A DNA stretch of 64,000 nt from Stakelama flava (GTDB lineage: Bacteria; Pseudomonadota; Alphaproteobacteria; Sphingomonadales; Sphingomonadaceae). The stretch spans positions 62,001 to 126,000 of the forward strand of contig NZ_JAHWZX010000005.1 of the NCBI RefSeq assembly GCF_019351405.1, in the 5' to 3' direction. How positions within the stretch are numbered: position 1 is the first letter of the stretch; each line of letters starts with the position of its first letter. Below, piece by piece: positions 1-8,235 of the stretch. The notes under the pieces are model-generated. The model saw nothing but the letters and a program-made list of their open reading frames with translations, was not told the origin of the DNA and did not search any database. The position numbers and the translations under genes are program-made.

Positions 1-446
1 TAGCCCAACCGCTGGGCGAGCCGCACCGAAGGGTTGTTGCCTGGGTTGATGATGCACACGGTGCGCGCTTCGCCGAAACGCCCCGCATACCATTCGTGCA
101 CCGCAACCATGGCTTCATACGCAAATCGCCGGCCCTGATAATCGGGCATCAACGCCCAGGCGGCTTCGGGGCTTTTATCGAAAGCGGGGCCGTATTCGCG
201 CTGGAAATGCGAAAGCCCTCCTTCGCCGACAAATGCGCCGTTTCTCCGGTCGCACCAGGTGAACATGCCGTACCCCTGCTCGTCCCACAGTCCCACCTGC
301 CGCGTGCGGCGCTCGATACTTTCCTCACGCGGGATCGGCGTTCCGGCAAGGCCATTGTCTTCATGCGCCAGCGACCATAGCCGCTGGACATTGTCGAAAT
401 CGTCCGGCGTCTGGGGACGAAGGATCAGTCGTTCGGTTTCGATCAT
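1..446 (-). CDS. GNAT family N-acetyltransferase, 3' end cut by window edge
   Basis: Reading leftward from an ATG at 446 gives 148 codons without a stop to the window edge. The protein opens with MIETERLILRPQTPDDFD, the classic beginning of the RimJ/Acetyltransf_3 group of acetyl-CoA-dependent N-acetyltransferases. Further on are the fold's conserved elements: a GEGGLSHF strand, the acidic WALMPDYQGRRFAYEA stretch corresponding to motif A (acetyl-CoA pyrophosphate loop, Q/R-x-x-G/A type), and near the edge INPGNNPSVRLAQRLG, the NxxSxxxxxxxG helix of motif B. The C-terminus lies outside the window. Acceptor substrate cannot be told; protein N-terminus or a small-molecule amine are both possible. 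It is divergent from prfC with about 128 bases between. Confidence 0.85.
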   Translation of the reverse strand, partial: MIETERLILRPQTPDDFDNVQRLWSLAHEDNGLAGTPIPREESIERRTRQVGLWDEQGYGMFTWCDRRNGAFVGEGGLSHFQREYGPAFDKSPEAAWALMPDYQGRRFAYEAMVAVHEWYAGRFGEARTVCIINPGNNPSVRLAQRLG

Positions 447-574
447 GGCGTCCGGCTATAACCAGCGCGATGAACCGCGCAATAACGTGGTTGTGCGGTA
501 TCGATCGATCCCGGCACATCTCTCTCCGTCCGCCGCCATTGCCGTTTTGCAGTGCAGCCCCTAAACGCCCGGCC

Positions 575-2146
575 ATGAACAAGATTCCCGATCGCCGTAC
601 GTTCGCGATCATCTCGCATCCCGACGCCGGCAAGACGACGCTCACCGAAAAACTGCTGCTGTTCGGCGGCGCGATCCACCTTGCCGGCGAGGTGAAGGCG
701 CGTGGAGCGGCCCGGCGCGCGCGATCCGACTGGATGAAGATCGAACAGCAGCGCGGCATTTCGGTCACTTCCTCGGTCATGACGTTCGAGCGCGAAGGCA
801 TCACCTTCAACCTGCTCGACACGCCGGGCCATGAAGACTTTTCCGAAGACACCTATCGCACGCTGACCGCGGTCGATTCGGCGGTGATGGTGATCGACGT
901 CGCCAAGGGCATCGAAAGCCAGACGCGCAAATTGTTCGAAGTCTGCCGCCTGCGCTCGGTGCCGATCATCACCTTCGTCAACAAGGTCGATCGTGAGGGG
1001 CGTGAGAATTTCGAGACGCTGGACGAGATCGCCGACCTGCTCGCGCTCGACGTGACGCCGATGACCTGGCCCGTTGGGCTGGGCGGTCAGTTCGAAGGGG
1101 TGTACGACCTTGTCGGCAACCGCCTGCTGCTGCCTGAAGGGCCGAGCCGCGAATTTCAGGGCAAGGTGATCCAGACCAGCGGCCTCGACGATCCGCAGCT
1201 CGACGAAATCCTGTCGGCGCAGGGCGTTGCCAAACTGCGCGAGGATGCCGAACTGGCGATGGCGGGCTATGCCCCCTTCGACGCCGAAGCGTATCGCAAC
1301 GGTGACCTGACGCCCGTCTATTTCGGCTCCGCGCTCAAGCAGTTCGGCGTCGATGCGCTGATCGGCGCGCTTGCCGAGCACGCGCCGCCGCCGCGTCCGC
1401 AGCCCGCCGAGCCTGCTCCGGTTGCCCCGACGAACGATGAAGTCACCGGCTTCATCTTCAAGGTACAAGCGAATATGGACCCCAATCACCGCGACCGCAT
1501 CGCGTTCATGCGGCTGTGTTCGGGGACGTTCAAGCGCGGCATGAAACTGACCCCGACCGGGCATGGCAAGCCGGTGGCCATCCATTCGCCGATCCTGTTC
1601 TTCGCGCAGGACCGCGAACTTGCCGAAGAAGCCTTTCCCGGCGACATTATCGGCATCCCCAATCACGGCACGCTTCGCGTCGGCGATACGATGAGCGAAA
1701 AGGCGCAGGTGCGCTTTACCGGCCTGCCCAATTTCGCACCCGAAATCCTGCGCCGCGTCGCGCTGAAGGACCCGACCAAAACCAAGCAGCTTCGCAAGGC
1801 GCTTGACGACATGGCGGAAGAAGGGGTGACTCAGGTCTTCTACCCCGAAATTGGCGCGAATATCGTCATCGGCGTGGTCGGCCAACTTCAGCTTGACGTG
1901 CTGATTTCGCGGCTGGAGGCGGAATATAAGGTTGCGGCGGGGCTGGAAATGGCGCCGTTCGAAACCGCGCGCTGGGTGTCGGCCGCCGACCCCAAGGCGC
2001 TGAAGGCCTTCACCGACATCAACCGCAGCGCCATGGCAAAGGATCGCGACGGCAACCCCGTCTTCATGGCAAAGAGCGCGTGGGAAGTCGGCTATGTCGC
2101 CGAACGCTATCCCGACGTGACCTTCGCCGCGACACGCGAACGGTGA
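575..2146 (+). CDS. prfC: Peptide chain release factor 3 (RF3)
   Basis: Translational GTPase that removes RF1/RF2 from the ribosome after termination. The 523-residue product is close to E. coli RF3 (529). GTPase motifs are all visible: G1 SHPDAGKTT at residues 14-22, switch I QQRGISVTSS at 58-67, G3 DTPGHEDF at 82-89 and G4 NKVD at 136-139; domains II and III follow (GFIFKVQANMDPNHRDRIAFM, then the C-terminal RF3 domain with VGQLQLDVL). The reading frame is open 35 codons further upstream, but MNKIPDRRTF is the family's normal N-terminus, so the ATG at 575 is chosen. Ends 22 bases before the convergent MFS gene. Confidence 0.97.
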   Translation: MNKIPDRRTFAIISHPDAGKTTLTEKLLLFGGAIHLAGEVKARGAARRARSDWMKIEQQRGISVTSSVMTFEREGITFNLLDTPGHEDFSEDTYRTLTAVDSAVMVIDVAKGIESQTRKLFEVCRLRSVPIITFVNKVDREGRENFETLDEIADLLALDVTPMTWPVGLGGQFEGVYDLVGNRLLLPEGPSREFQGKVIQTSGLDDPQLDEILSAQGVAKLREDAELAMAGYAPFDAEAYRNGDLTPVYFGSALKQFGVDALIGALAEHAPPPRPQPAEPAPVAPTNDEVTGFIFKVQANMDPNHRDRIAFMRLCSGTFKRGMKLTPTGHGKPVAIHSPILFFAQDRELAEEAFPGDIIGIPNHGTLRVGDTMSEKAQVRFTGLPNFAPEILRRVALKDPTKTKQLRKALDDMAEEGVTQVFYPEIGANIVIGVVGQLQLDVLISRLEAEYKVAAGLEMAPFETARWVSAADPKALKAFTDINRSAMAKDRDGNPVFMAKSAWEVGYVAERYPDVTFAATRER

Positions 2147-2168
2147 TGGTGAAGCGGGGCCGCCCGCC

Positions 2169-3440
2169 TCACGCCTCGGCTTCTACCCAGTCGCGCTTGA
2201 GCGGCCGGATCGCCAGCAGTACCAGCACCGCTGCGACAAGGTACAGGCCGACACAGATGATTGCCGCATAGCGCAACGAATGGACGCCATATCCGGCCCT
2301 TAACAGGTCCGAAATCGCGCCCATCAGCCACGGCCCGATGCCCAGGCCAAGCAGGTTGTTGATCAGGAGGAACGCTCCGGAAGTCCCGGCCCGCATCCGC
2401 GACGGGGCAAGATGCTGGCTCGCGGTCACCAGCGGCCCAAGCCACAGCGTGTTCAACGCATTGGCGAAAATCAGGAAGCACCAGGCGAGGACCGGTGACG
2501 GCGTAAGCATCCCCACGACGAATAGTGGCGCGGTCAGCACCCATGCGAAGGCGGGAACGCGGGCATACCAGGCGCGATCGCTTGCGGCGAGCCTGTCCGA
2601 CACCACGCCGCCCAGAAAGATGCCGGTGGTCCCCCCGATCAGCAATAGCGAGGCCATGAACTGGCCGACCTTCACCAGCTCGCCCGGCTGGGTCCATCCG
2701 AACTGCACCGCGATGATCTTCGGCACCCATAGCGCCAGGCCATAGCCCGCCATGGAACTGCAGCCCGCACCGATCGCGAGCAACCAGTAAGCGGGTTTCC
2801 GCGCAAGAATGCCGAGCACCGCCAGCATCGGCTCCCGCTCGCCCGCCGACGCTTGCGCAGGCTTGTCGCGAACGATCCACAGAAATACCGGCGCAACCAG
2901 AATCCCTGCGATCCCGACGGTCAGGAACGCCGCCTGCCAGTTGACGTTCGCCGCGATATACGCGCCCAGCAGCACGCCCGACCCAAGCCCGATCGGAATG
3001 CCTAGCGAATAGATGGCGATCGCGCGGGCGCGTTCGCGCACCGGGAAATAATCCGCGATCAGCGCATAGGAAGGCGCGACGCCGCCCGCCTCCCCCACCC
3101 CGACACCGAGTCGGTAGAGGAACAGCGACCAAAAGCCCCACGCAGTGCCGCATAATGCGGTAAACCCGCTCCATACCACCAGCGACCCGGCGATTACCCG
3201 GCTTTTCCCCACCTTGTCGGCAAGCAGCGCCAGCGGAACGCCGAGCACCGAATAGAGAATGGCGAAGGCGGTGCCGCCGATGACGCCGAACTGGCTGTCG
3301 CTCAACCCCAGATTTTCCTGAATGGGTACGGCGAGAATGCCAAGAATCTGGCGGTCGAGAAAATTGAACGTGTAAACGACAAGCAGCATCGCAAGCACGA
3401 CCCATCGGTTGCGATACGCGACGTCCGGCACGGTGTTCAT
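2169..3440 (-). CDS. MFS transporter, spinster-like
   Basis: A 423-residue integral membrane protein with about 12 hydrophobic helices. The N-terminus has the FNFLDRQILGILAVPIQ signature (residues 25-41) typical of the spinster-like MFS subfamily common in sphingomonads, and the cytoplasmic loop 2-3 holds the MFS motif A variant LADKVGKSRV (residues 73-82). Acidic residues in VGVGEAGGVAPSYALIADYF fit motif B/C of the same group. The substrate is unknown; relatives are placed near degradation genes for many organic acids and no catabolic partner adjoins it here. ATG at 3440 is the start; a longer overlapping frame has no support. Confidence 0.9.
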   Translation of the reverse strand: MNTVPDVAYRNRWVVLAMLLVVYTFNFLDRQILGILAVPIQENLGLSDSQFGVIGGTAFAILYSVLGVPLALLADKVGKSRVIAGSLVVWSGFTALCGTAWGFWSLFLYRLGVGVGEAGGVAPSYALIADYFPVRERARAIAIYSLGIPIGLGSGVLLGAYIAANVNWQAAFLTVGIAGILVAPVFLWIVRDKPAQASAGEREPMLAVLGILARKPAYWLLAIGAGCSSMAGYGLALWVPKIIAVQFGWTQPGELVKVGQFMASLLLIGGTTGIFLGGVVSDRLAASDRAWYARVPAFAWVLTAPLFVVGMLTPSPVLAWCFLIFANALNTLWLGPLVTASQHLAPSRMRAGTSGAFLLINNLLGLGIGPWLMGAISDLLRAGYGVHSLRYAAIICVGLYLVAAVLVLLAIRPLKRDWVEAEA

Positions 3441-3650
3441 GCCCCGACCCTCCCCTGCGAGAGAAAATGCCCTGCGCTCCCGGCCGGGTCATTTTCGTAT
3501 ATGTGGTATGCCGCTTTGCGGCTTAGCACGGCCCGGCCCGGATCAGAACTTGAAATCATCTCCAAATGGACGATTTGTACGTTAAGCAGAAGAAATGCTG
3601 ATTATGTTACTGAACTACCCGAGCGCACCGGCAAATTGAGACCCAAGCCA

Positions 3651-4250
3651 ATGACGAATCATTTTATATCAACTAACCATGCGGAAGATGTGGCAGGATC
3701 GGTGCGTCAAGCAATTCGCATGAATCAGTTTTTGAATGAAGATAGTCAAGCATGGAAGTGGGCGATCTTGGCGTTACATTCAGCGCTTCAAGGAGCTTGT
3801 GTCTGCCATCTTACTCGTACTGCGGAATGCTTAGGCGCAACCACTAAGCAAAATACGAAAGATTGGCTAAAATATTTCGAGGAGCGCCGCAGGGATATAG
3901 CTGCACAACCGCCTAAAATACATATCATGCCTCTCCCGGACCTTCTTAAAGCTGTAAGAAAATGCAATTCGGCTGGTGATGGCCGCAACGATAGCAGCAT
4001 CAACATCACCGAAGGCGACTTTAATTTGCTGCGTCACCTTCATGATGACATCCGAAATCAATTCACACATTTTGAGCCCATGAACTGGGCGATCGAAACA
4101 TCGGGGATTTCGGAAATCGGAAAGCTGATTTCACGCATCATTACAGATATCTTCAACGCTGGTTGGGGCTTCCGCCATCAGAATGAAGAGTGGCGACAAG
4201 AATTTCAGTTGACACTGAAAATCTTGGCCGGTCTCGCGTGGCCTGTGTAG
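3651..4250 (+). CDS. Hypothetical protein with HEPN-like R-x4-H motif
   Basis: A 199-residue, probably cytoplasmic, largely helical protein with no signal peptide or membrane helix. The frame opens 50 codons earlier, but that extension looks non-coding and the ATG at 3651 is preferred. Residues 132-144 read DDIRNQFTHFEPM, containing R135-N136-x3-H140, the R-x4-H motif with polar residue after Arg that marks the catalytic site of HEPN-fold RNases and nucleotidyltransferase partners. Family assignment is inference from this motif and the helical pattern. Base composition is visibly AT-richer than all neighbours and codon use includes many A/T-ending codons, suggesting recent transfer. There is no adjacent antitoxin or nucleotidyltransferase gene, so it may act alone. 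Confidence 0.72.
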   Translation: MTNHFISTNHAEDVAGSVRQAIRMNQFLNEDSQAWKWAILALHSALQGACVCHLTRTAECLGATTKQNTKDWLKYFEERRRDIAAQPPKIHIMPLPDLLKAVRKCNSAGDGRNDSSINITEGDFNLLRHLHDDIRNQFTHFEPMNWAIETSGISEIGKLISRIITDIFNAGWGFRHQNEEWRQEFQLTLKILAGLAWPV

Positions 4251-4256
4251 CGCGCC

Positions 4257-4787
4257 CTACTCCACCTGACCGCCCAGCTTGTCGCGCAGACCGGCGAGCG
4301 CGCCGAACGGCCCTGCCTCTTCTTCGCGAAGCACGCCCGCTTCGCGAAGCACCGCGTCGGCCGAATCGCTGCGCGGAAAGGGATCGAGCGCGAGCGCCAT
4401 TGTCTCGGCCACCGCTTCCCCCATGTCGATCGCACCGCCGGTATAGAAGATTGTGTCGCAGTCCTCCTGCTCCAGCTCGATTTCCTCTTCATCCGGAAGC
4501 CTTGCGGGAACGAAGCGGACGGTGAAATCCTCCGCGACCTCGGCCGGAACGGGATCGCCGGTCGCGATGCACGCCTGTTCCACCGCCGCCCCAACATGTC
4601 CGGTCGCGATCACGATGTCGCCTTCGCGATCCAGGCGATAGCGCGCCTCCAGCCGGTCGAGCGCCAACAGGCCGAACCGCTGCTTCAGCGCGTCACGCTC
4701 GCCCGGTTCGGCGGTGATATGAAACTCCCCCCGCTTGCCGCCGATCTGATCGAGCCGGTGGGGACGACTGAATTCGGCGTCGGTCAT
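4257..4787 (-). CDS. YceD/DUF177 family protein
   Basis: A 176-residue DUF177 (YceD) protein. In other bacteria the family is needed for normal 23S rRNA accumulation and is usually beside rpmF. Seen here: the N-terminal MTDAEFSRPHRLDQIG, the middle VEQACIATGDPVPAEVAEDF (single Cys rather than the paired Cys of many members), an acidic EEEIELEQEDCDTI stretch and the diagnostic IDMGEAVAETMALALDPFPR. It does not adjoin rpmF; instead it follows the CBP3-type chaperone gene in an ATGA start/stop overlap, suggesting translational coupling. The ATG at 4787 rather than an upstream in-frame ATG is chosen because of that overlap and family length. Confidence 0.88.
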   Translation of the reverse strand: MTDAEFSRPHRLDQIGGKRGEFHITAEPGERDALKQRFGLLALDRLEARYRLDREGDIVIATGHVGAAVEQACIATGDPVPAEVAEDFTVRFVPARLPDEEEIELEQEDCDTIFYTGGAIDMGEAVAETMALALDPFPRSDSADAVLREAGVLREEEAGPFGALAGLRDKLGGQVE

Positions 4788-5296
4788 TCGGGCAATTCTC
4801 CTTTTTCCAGCGACGCAAGGTCGGTCGCGCCAAGCGCGTCGTGCAACCGGCAAAGCGCCTCAGCGACATGCGACAGCGCTTCCGGTGCAGGCGCTTCGCC
4901 GCGGTACAGGTTGCGCACCAGCGCGGGGGCAAGATCGCCCGCGGCAAGCCCCGCGCGATACGCGCCCAGCCTGCCGCCCAGCATCCCCATCATCCTGCCG
5001 ACATGCTTTCCGACCACGATGTCGCCAATGCCGATCTGACGAAGCTGCCCGTCCATATCGTCGATAAACCGTTCGGTCACCGCCACGTTCAGCTGCGATG
5101 CCCCGGCCCTTTCTTCCAGCGTCAGCAGCACCATGCTCAAAATGGCCGCGATCATGTCGAACCGGCCGTCGACCGTGTCGGCGACCGCGCCGTCGATATA
5201 CCAGTGCGGACGGCGGCCGCGCGCGACGACCGCATCGTACAGCGCGGCCCCCGCTTTGTCCTTGCCGGTGCTGAAAAGCCTGTCGATCAACCCCAT
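4784..5296 (-). CDS. Ubiquinol-cytochrome c chaperone family protein (CBP3-like)
   Basis: A 170-residue alphaproteobacterial member of the CBP3/UQCC1 family (PF03981), whose mitochondrial homologues assist cytochrome b insertion in the bc1 complex. It starts MGLIDRLF and contains the core RPHWYIDGAVADTVDGRFDMIAAILSM and the ERFIDDMDGQLRQIGIGDIVVGKHVGRMMG block with the conserved D-x-D and GD-x-x-VGK-x-V residues. The frame stays open 64 codons upstream over the bamE promoter side, but the family N-terminus and the lack of coding signal there favour the ATG at 5296. Overlaps the following yceD-like gene by four bases and is divergent from bamE. Confidence 0.88.
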   Translation of the reverse strand: MGLIDRLFSTGKDKAGAALYDAVVARGRRPHWYIDGAVADTVDGRFDMIAAILSMVLLTLEERAGASQLNVAVTERFIDDMDGQLRQIGIGDIVVGKHVGRMMGMLGGRLGAYRAGLAAGDLAPALVRNLYRGEAPAPEALSHVAEALCRLHDALGATDLASLEKGELPE

Positions 5297-5414
5297 CCAT
5301 GCCCCATTCGCGTATGCGGCCCCTTGTGAGACCGGGCCGCGCCGCATATTGAGGGTCACGGCGCATGATGCAATGCGCCGCTGGCCGTTAGCGGGGGCGC
5401 TGGAGAATTTGTCG

Positions 5415-5885
5415 ATGTCGCGTTTGTTGAAATCCCTGGCCCTGGGCGGGGCGCTCGCCGGTGCGGCGCTTACTGGCGGTTGCGCCAAGGTGGCGGCTCA
5501 TCACGGCTATGTGTTCGATCCCGACCTGGTGAACGCGGTGCAGCCGGGCGTCGACGATCGCGATTCGGTCGCCACGATGCTGGGCAAGCCGACGCTTCAG
5601 GGGGAATTCAATTCGCCCGAATGGTATTATTGGGGGCGCAACACCCGCAGCCTTGCCTATACCCGGCCCAATCCGGTCGAACAAACGGTGGTGCGGATCA
5701 GGTTCGACAAGAACGGCACGGTGTCCGCCGTCGACAAGATGGGGATGGAGCAGGTCGCGACGATCAACCCGACCGACGACAAGACGCCGACGCTGGGACG
5801 CAAGCGCGGCTTCTTCCAGGACCTGTTCGGCAATATCGGCACGGTTACGCCGGGCGGCATGGGCGGCAGCGCACCGCAACAATAA
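5415..5885 (+). CDS. bamE: Outer membrane protein assembly factor BamE
   Basis: A 156-residue SmpA/OmlA-family lipoprotein, a peripheral subunit of the BAM complex that folds beta-barrel proteins into the outer membrane. A short signal peptide ends in the lipobox LTGGC with C23 as the expected lipidated residue. The BamE core follows: VNAVQPGVDDRDSVATMLGKPT, then EWYYWGRNTR and VVRIRFDKNGTVSAVD, the canonical 'W-x-Y ... F-d-x-x-g-x-v' pattern. The C-terminal PTLGRKRGFFQDLFGNIG tail is typical of sphingomonad members. The start at 5415 was chosen because it places the signal peptide at the N-terminus; the frame is open further upstream. Confidence 0.93.
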   Translation: MSRLLKSLALGGALAGAALTGGCAKVAAHHGYVFDPDLVNAVQPGVDDRDSVATMLGKPTLQGEFNSPEWYYWGRNTRSLAYTRPNPVEQTVVRIRFDKNGTVSAVDKMGMEQVATINPTDDKTPTLGRKRGFFQDLFGNIGTVTPGGMGGSAPQQ

Positions 5886-6007
5886 CCCTTTCATTTCGCT
5901 GTACATAGCATTCCCGCCCGGTTCAGCGGGGCAATGCCATTCTCTCCAGCATAGTTCGGTGACGGCCTGCCACGGGCCGCCATCCAGGGATCAAGGAGAG
6001 AATGTTC

Positions 6008-6586
6008 ATGCGAAATCTGATGATCGCCGGGTTGATGGCGACGATCGCATTGCCGCTTGGCGCCGCACCGGCGGTGGCCCAGTCGCACCATGGCGCGCAT
6101 CAGCGGCATTCGGGACAGCATCATGCCAGCCGCAGCCATCACGGTAGCAGGGGGCATGCCACGCGCACCAACCGCCACCAGCGCCGGGCCAGCCACCAGC
6201 ACCATCGGCGCGAAGCCCAGCGCGCACAGCGGCGCGCGCGCCATCAGACCGCAGCGCGCCGGTATCGCGATGCGCAGCGCGAGCGCGCGGCGCGCCACAG
6301 CCGCCAACGCTGGAGCAACAATGCCTGGCGCGACTATCGGCGCAGCCACCGTTCGCTATATCGCGCCGGCCGCTGGAACGCGCCCTTCAGCTATCATCGT
6401 TTTCGGCCGGGCATCCGGCTGCGGCGCAGCTATTTCGCCAGCAGATACTGGATCGGCGATCCGGGCTATTATCGCCTGCCCATCACCGGACGCTATCAGC
6501 ACTGGGTGCGCCATTATGACGATGTGTTGCTGATCGATATTCGCACCGGAATGGTGCTTCGGGTCTATCGTGACTTTTTCTGGTGA
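6008..6586 (+). CDS. RcnB family exported basic protein
   Basis: A 192-residue secreted protein. The signal peptide MRNLMIAGLMATIALPLG ends near APAVAQ. Residues about 25-110 are an extremely His/Arg/Gln-rich low-complexity stretch, followed by a folded C-terminal part with RWSNNAWRDYRRSHRS, YRAGRW and a closing DDVLLIDIRTGMVLRVY, which is the signature of the RcnB family (periplasmic, linked in E. coli to nickel/cobalt homeostasis). An in-frame ATG lies two codons upstream at 6002, but the AAGGAG Shine-Dalgarno at 5993-5998 is only three bases from that one and nine from 6008, so 6008 is preferred. Metal binding by the His-rich region is inference. Confidence 0.85.
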   Translation: MRNLMIAGLMATIALPLGAAPAVAQSHHGAHQRHSGQHHASRSHHGSRGHATRTNRHQRRASHQHHRREAQRAQRRARHQTAARRYRDAQRERAARHSRQRWSNNAWRDYRRSHRSLYRAGRWNAPFSYHRFRPGIRLRRSYFASRYWIGDPGYYRLPITGRYQHWVRHYDDVLLIDIRTGMVLRVYRDFFW

Positions 6587-6605
6587 TTCGCAAGGCCCGG
6601 CGCTT

Positions 6606-6639
6606 CGGCCGCACCGGCGATAGCATGCCGGCGCGGCCG
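6606..6639 (+). terminator. Strong GC hairpin after the RcnB-like gene
   Basis: CGGCCGC (6606-6612) pairs with GCGGCCG (6633-6639) and CCGGC (6614-6618) with GCCGG (6627-6631) around an eight-base loop. It sits 20 bases past the stop codon and would end transcription of the RcnB-like gene. No T-run follows, so intrinsic termination is uncertain; it could instead be the first helix of a leader RNA for the downstream glycosyltransferase operon. Confidence 0.5.
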
Positions 6640-6834
6640 GGTGCGTGGTTACACCAGTCCCGAAAGGGGTAAGGACCGCCTGCGCAAACGCGTCAGCGTG
6701 CAAATGGCTCCCCCCGCCGCAGCAATCCTTTAATATCGCTTAACCCATGCCGAACGGAATCGGCTTTCAGGTAAATCTTGCCTTTACCCCCAAATTTGTG
6801 ATGCTGTTACATCCGTTTCGGGGGGAATGGCAGA
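6640..6834 (+). ncRNA. Possible structured 5' leader of the GT2/NfrA-C operon
   Basis: The 248-base interval before the glycosyltransferase gene has no ORF but contains several short helices in a row: CCC-GAAA-GGG at about 6659-6668 inside an outer GTCC/GGAC pair, and CTGCGC/GCG(T)CAG at about 6680-6696. A C-rich run then follows, and an AT-rich part resembling a promoter lies at 6728-6800. I do not recognise a known riboswitch consensus in it. Regulatory function is inference from the helix density only. Confidence 0.3.
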
Positions 6835-8235
6835 ATGGACGGGGCAAGCATCATCGCGGCGGTCGATGCCGTTGCGCGTGAAACCACGCTGTTCGCCAGT
6901 GTCGGCTTCATTCTGGGCGGTCTCGACGACCTTGCCGTCGATGCGATCTATCTGACCCGCTGCCGGGCCATTCTTCGATCCGAATCGCACCGTATTGCCT
7001 CGCTGGGCGAGCTTGCGCCTGCGCCCACTCCGCCGCTTGCGATCTTCATCGCCGCATGGGACGAAGCGAATGTCATCGGGCAGATGCTACGCCACGCCCT
7101 CGAACGCATCGACTATCCCGATTATCAGATTCACGTCGGCACCTATCCCAACGACCGCGCGACGATCGCTGCCGTGGCGCAGGTTGCGGAATGCGATTCG
7201 CGCGTTCGGCTGGTGGTGGGACCGACCGAAGGACCGACGACCAAGGCCGATTGCCTGAACGCCGTCTGGCGCGCGATGCTGCGCGACGAGGCGAACGGCC
7301 GCCCGCTTCCCACCGCCGTGATCGTCCATGATGCCGAAGATGTCGTCCATCGCGACGAACTGCGCGTTCAGGCGGCATTGATCCGCGACCACGATCTGGT
7401 GCAATTGCCCGTCGTGCCGCTGATGGATTCGGGTTCGCGGCTGGTCGCGGGCCATTATGGCGACGAATTTGCTGAAGCGCATGGCAAGATGCTTCCCGTG
7501 CGCCATGCCATCGGCGCCGCACTTCCGCTCGCCGGAGTGGGCTGCGGCGTTCGCACCGAGATGCTGCGCCGACTCGCCGATGAACGCGGCGACGGTCCAT
7601 TCGACGGATCAAGCCTGACCGAAGATTATGAAATGGGGCTGACCATATCGCGTTTGGGGGGACGGGCGGTTTTTGCGCGAATAACCGAATATCCCGGCGG
7701 CCCTGCGATCGCGGTGCGCGCTTTCTTTCCCGCCCGGCTCGATTCGGCGGTACGGCAAAAGGCGCGCTGGATGGTGGGAATTGCGCTTGCCGGCTGGGAC
7801 CGGATCGGCTGGGGCGGGCGCGGCGAAATCGCCGACCACTGGATGCGGATGCGCGACCGGCGTGCACTGGTCGCCGTTCTGGTGCTGATGGCCGGTTATA
7901 TCGGTGTGGTATCGACCGGCATCGCCATATTGGCGCATTATGCCACCGGCATCGCGGCACCGCCGGTTTCCGATGCGCTTCACTGGTTATTGACCGGGAC
8001 ATTCGCGCTGCTTTCCTGGCGGCTGGCGATGCGGGCATGGTTTACCGGGCGGCTGTACGGGTGGCGCGAAGCGGCATGGTCGCTGCCACGCGCGATGGTC
8101 GGCAATTTCGTTTCGCTGCTCGCCGCGCGCCGGGCGGTGACCCGCTATATCGCGATGCTCTTCGGCAGCCCGCCGGTATGGGACAAGACCGATCACCGCT
8201 TTCCCGACATAGAGGCAGAGTCGGCCCGGCAATGA
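6835..8235 (+). CDS. Membrane family 2 glycosyltransferase, NfrB N-terminal-like
   Basis: A 466-residue processive-type glycosyltransferase. An N-terminal helix is followed by the GT-A domain starting PLAIFIAAWDEANVIGQML; catalytic elements are DAED at 166-169 (DxD-like metal site), TEDYE at 262-266 (catalytic base) and the QKARW motif at 308-312 (QxxRW of inner-membrane polymerising GT2s). Several membrane helices follow from about residue 340. The layout matches the N-terminal half of E. coli NfrB, the inner-membrane part of the phage N4 receptor glycan system, but the C-terminal MshEN domain of NfrB is absent. Its stop overlaps the next gene's start (ATGA), so the two are translationally coupled. 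Confidence 0.88.
   Translation: MDGASIIAAVDAVARETTLFASVGFILGGLDDLAVDAIYLTRCRAILRSESHRIASLGELAPAPTPPLAIFIAAWDEANVIGQMLRHALERIDYPDYQIHVGTYPNDRATIAAVAQVAECDSRVRLVVGPTEGPTTKADCLNAVWRAMLRDEANGRPLPTAVIVHDAEDVVHRDELRVQAALIRDHDLVQLPVVPLMDSGSRLVAGHYGDEFAEAHGKMLPVRHAIGAALPLAGVGCGVRTEMLRRLADERGDGPFDGSSLTEDYEMGLTISRLGGRAVFARITEYPGGPAIAVRAFFPARLDSAVRQKARWMVGIALAGWDRIGWGGRGEIADHWMRMRDRRALVAVLVLMAGYIGVVSTGIAILAHYATGIAAPPVSDALHWLLTGTFALLSWRLAMRAWFTGRLYGWREAAWSLPRAMVGNFVSLLAARRAVTRYIAMLFGSPPVWDKTDHRFPDIEAESARQ

Noticed and set aside
443..1885. A 480-codon minus-strand frame opposite prfC.
   Set aside because: It is an antisense shadow of prfC with Arg/His/Asp-rich composition typical of high-GC reverse frames and no family features.
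3560..3625. A minus-strand stretch resembling a tRNA, with GGTAGTTCAG-like D-arm and an AGCA/TGCT stem enclosing a seven-base loop.
   Set aside because: The acceptor ends do not pair, the T-arm cannot form a five-pair stem and position 37 would be a pyrimidine; it is most likely chance in AT-richer DNA.
6640..6730. Leader tested by eye as a cyclic-di-GMP (GEMM), TPP, FMN or SRP RNA.
   Set aside because: None of the invariant core sequences of those RNAs can be found; kept only as an unassigned structured region.
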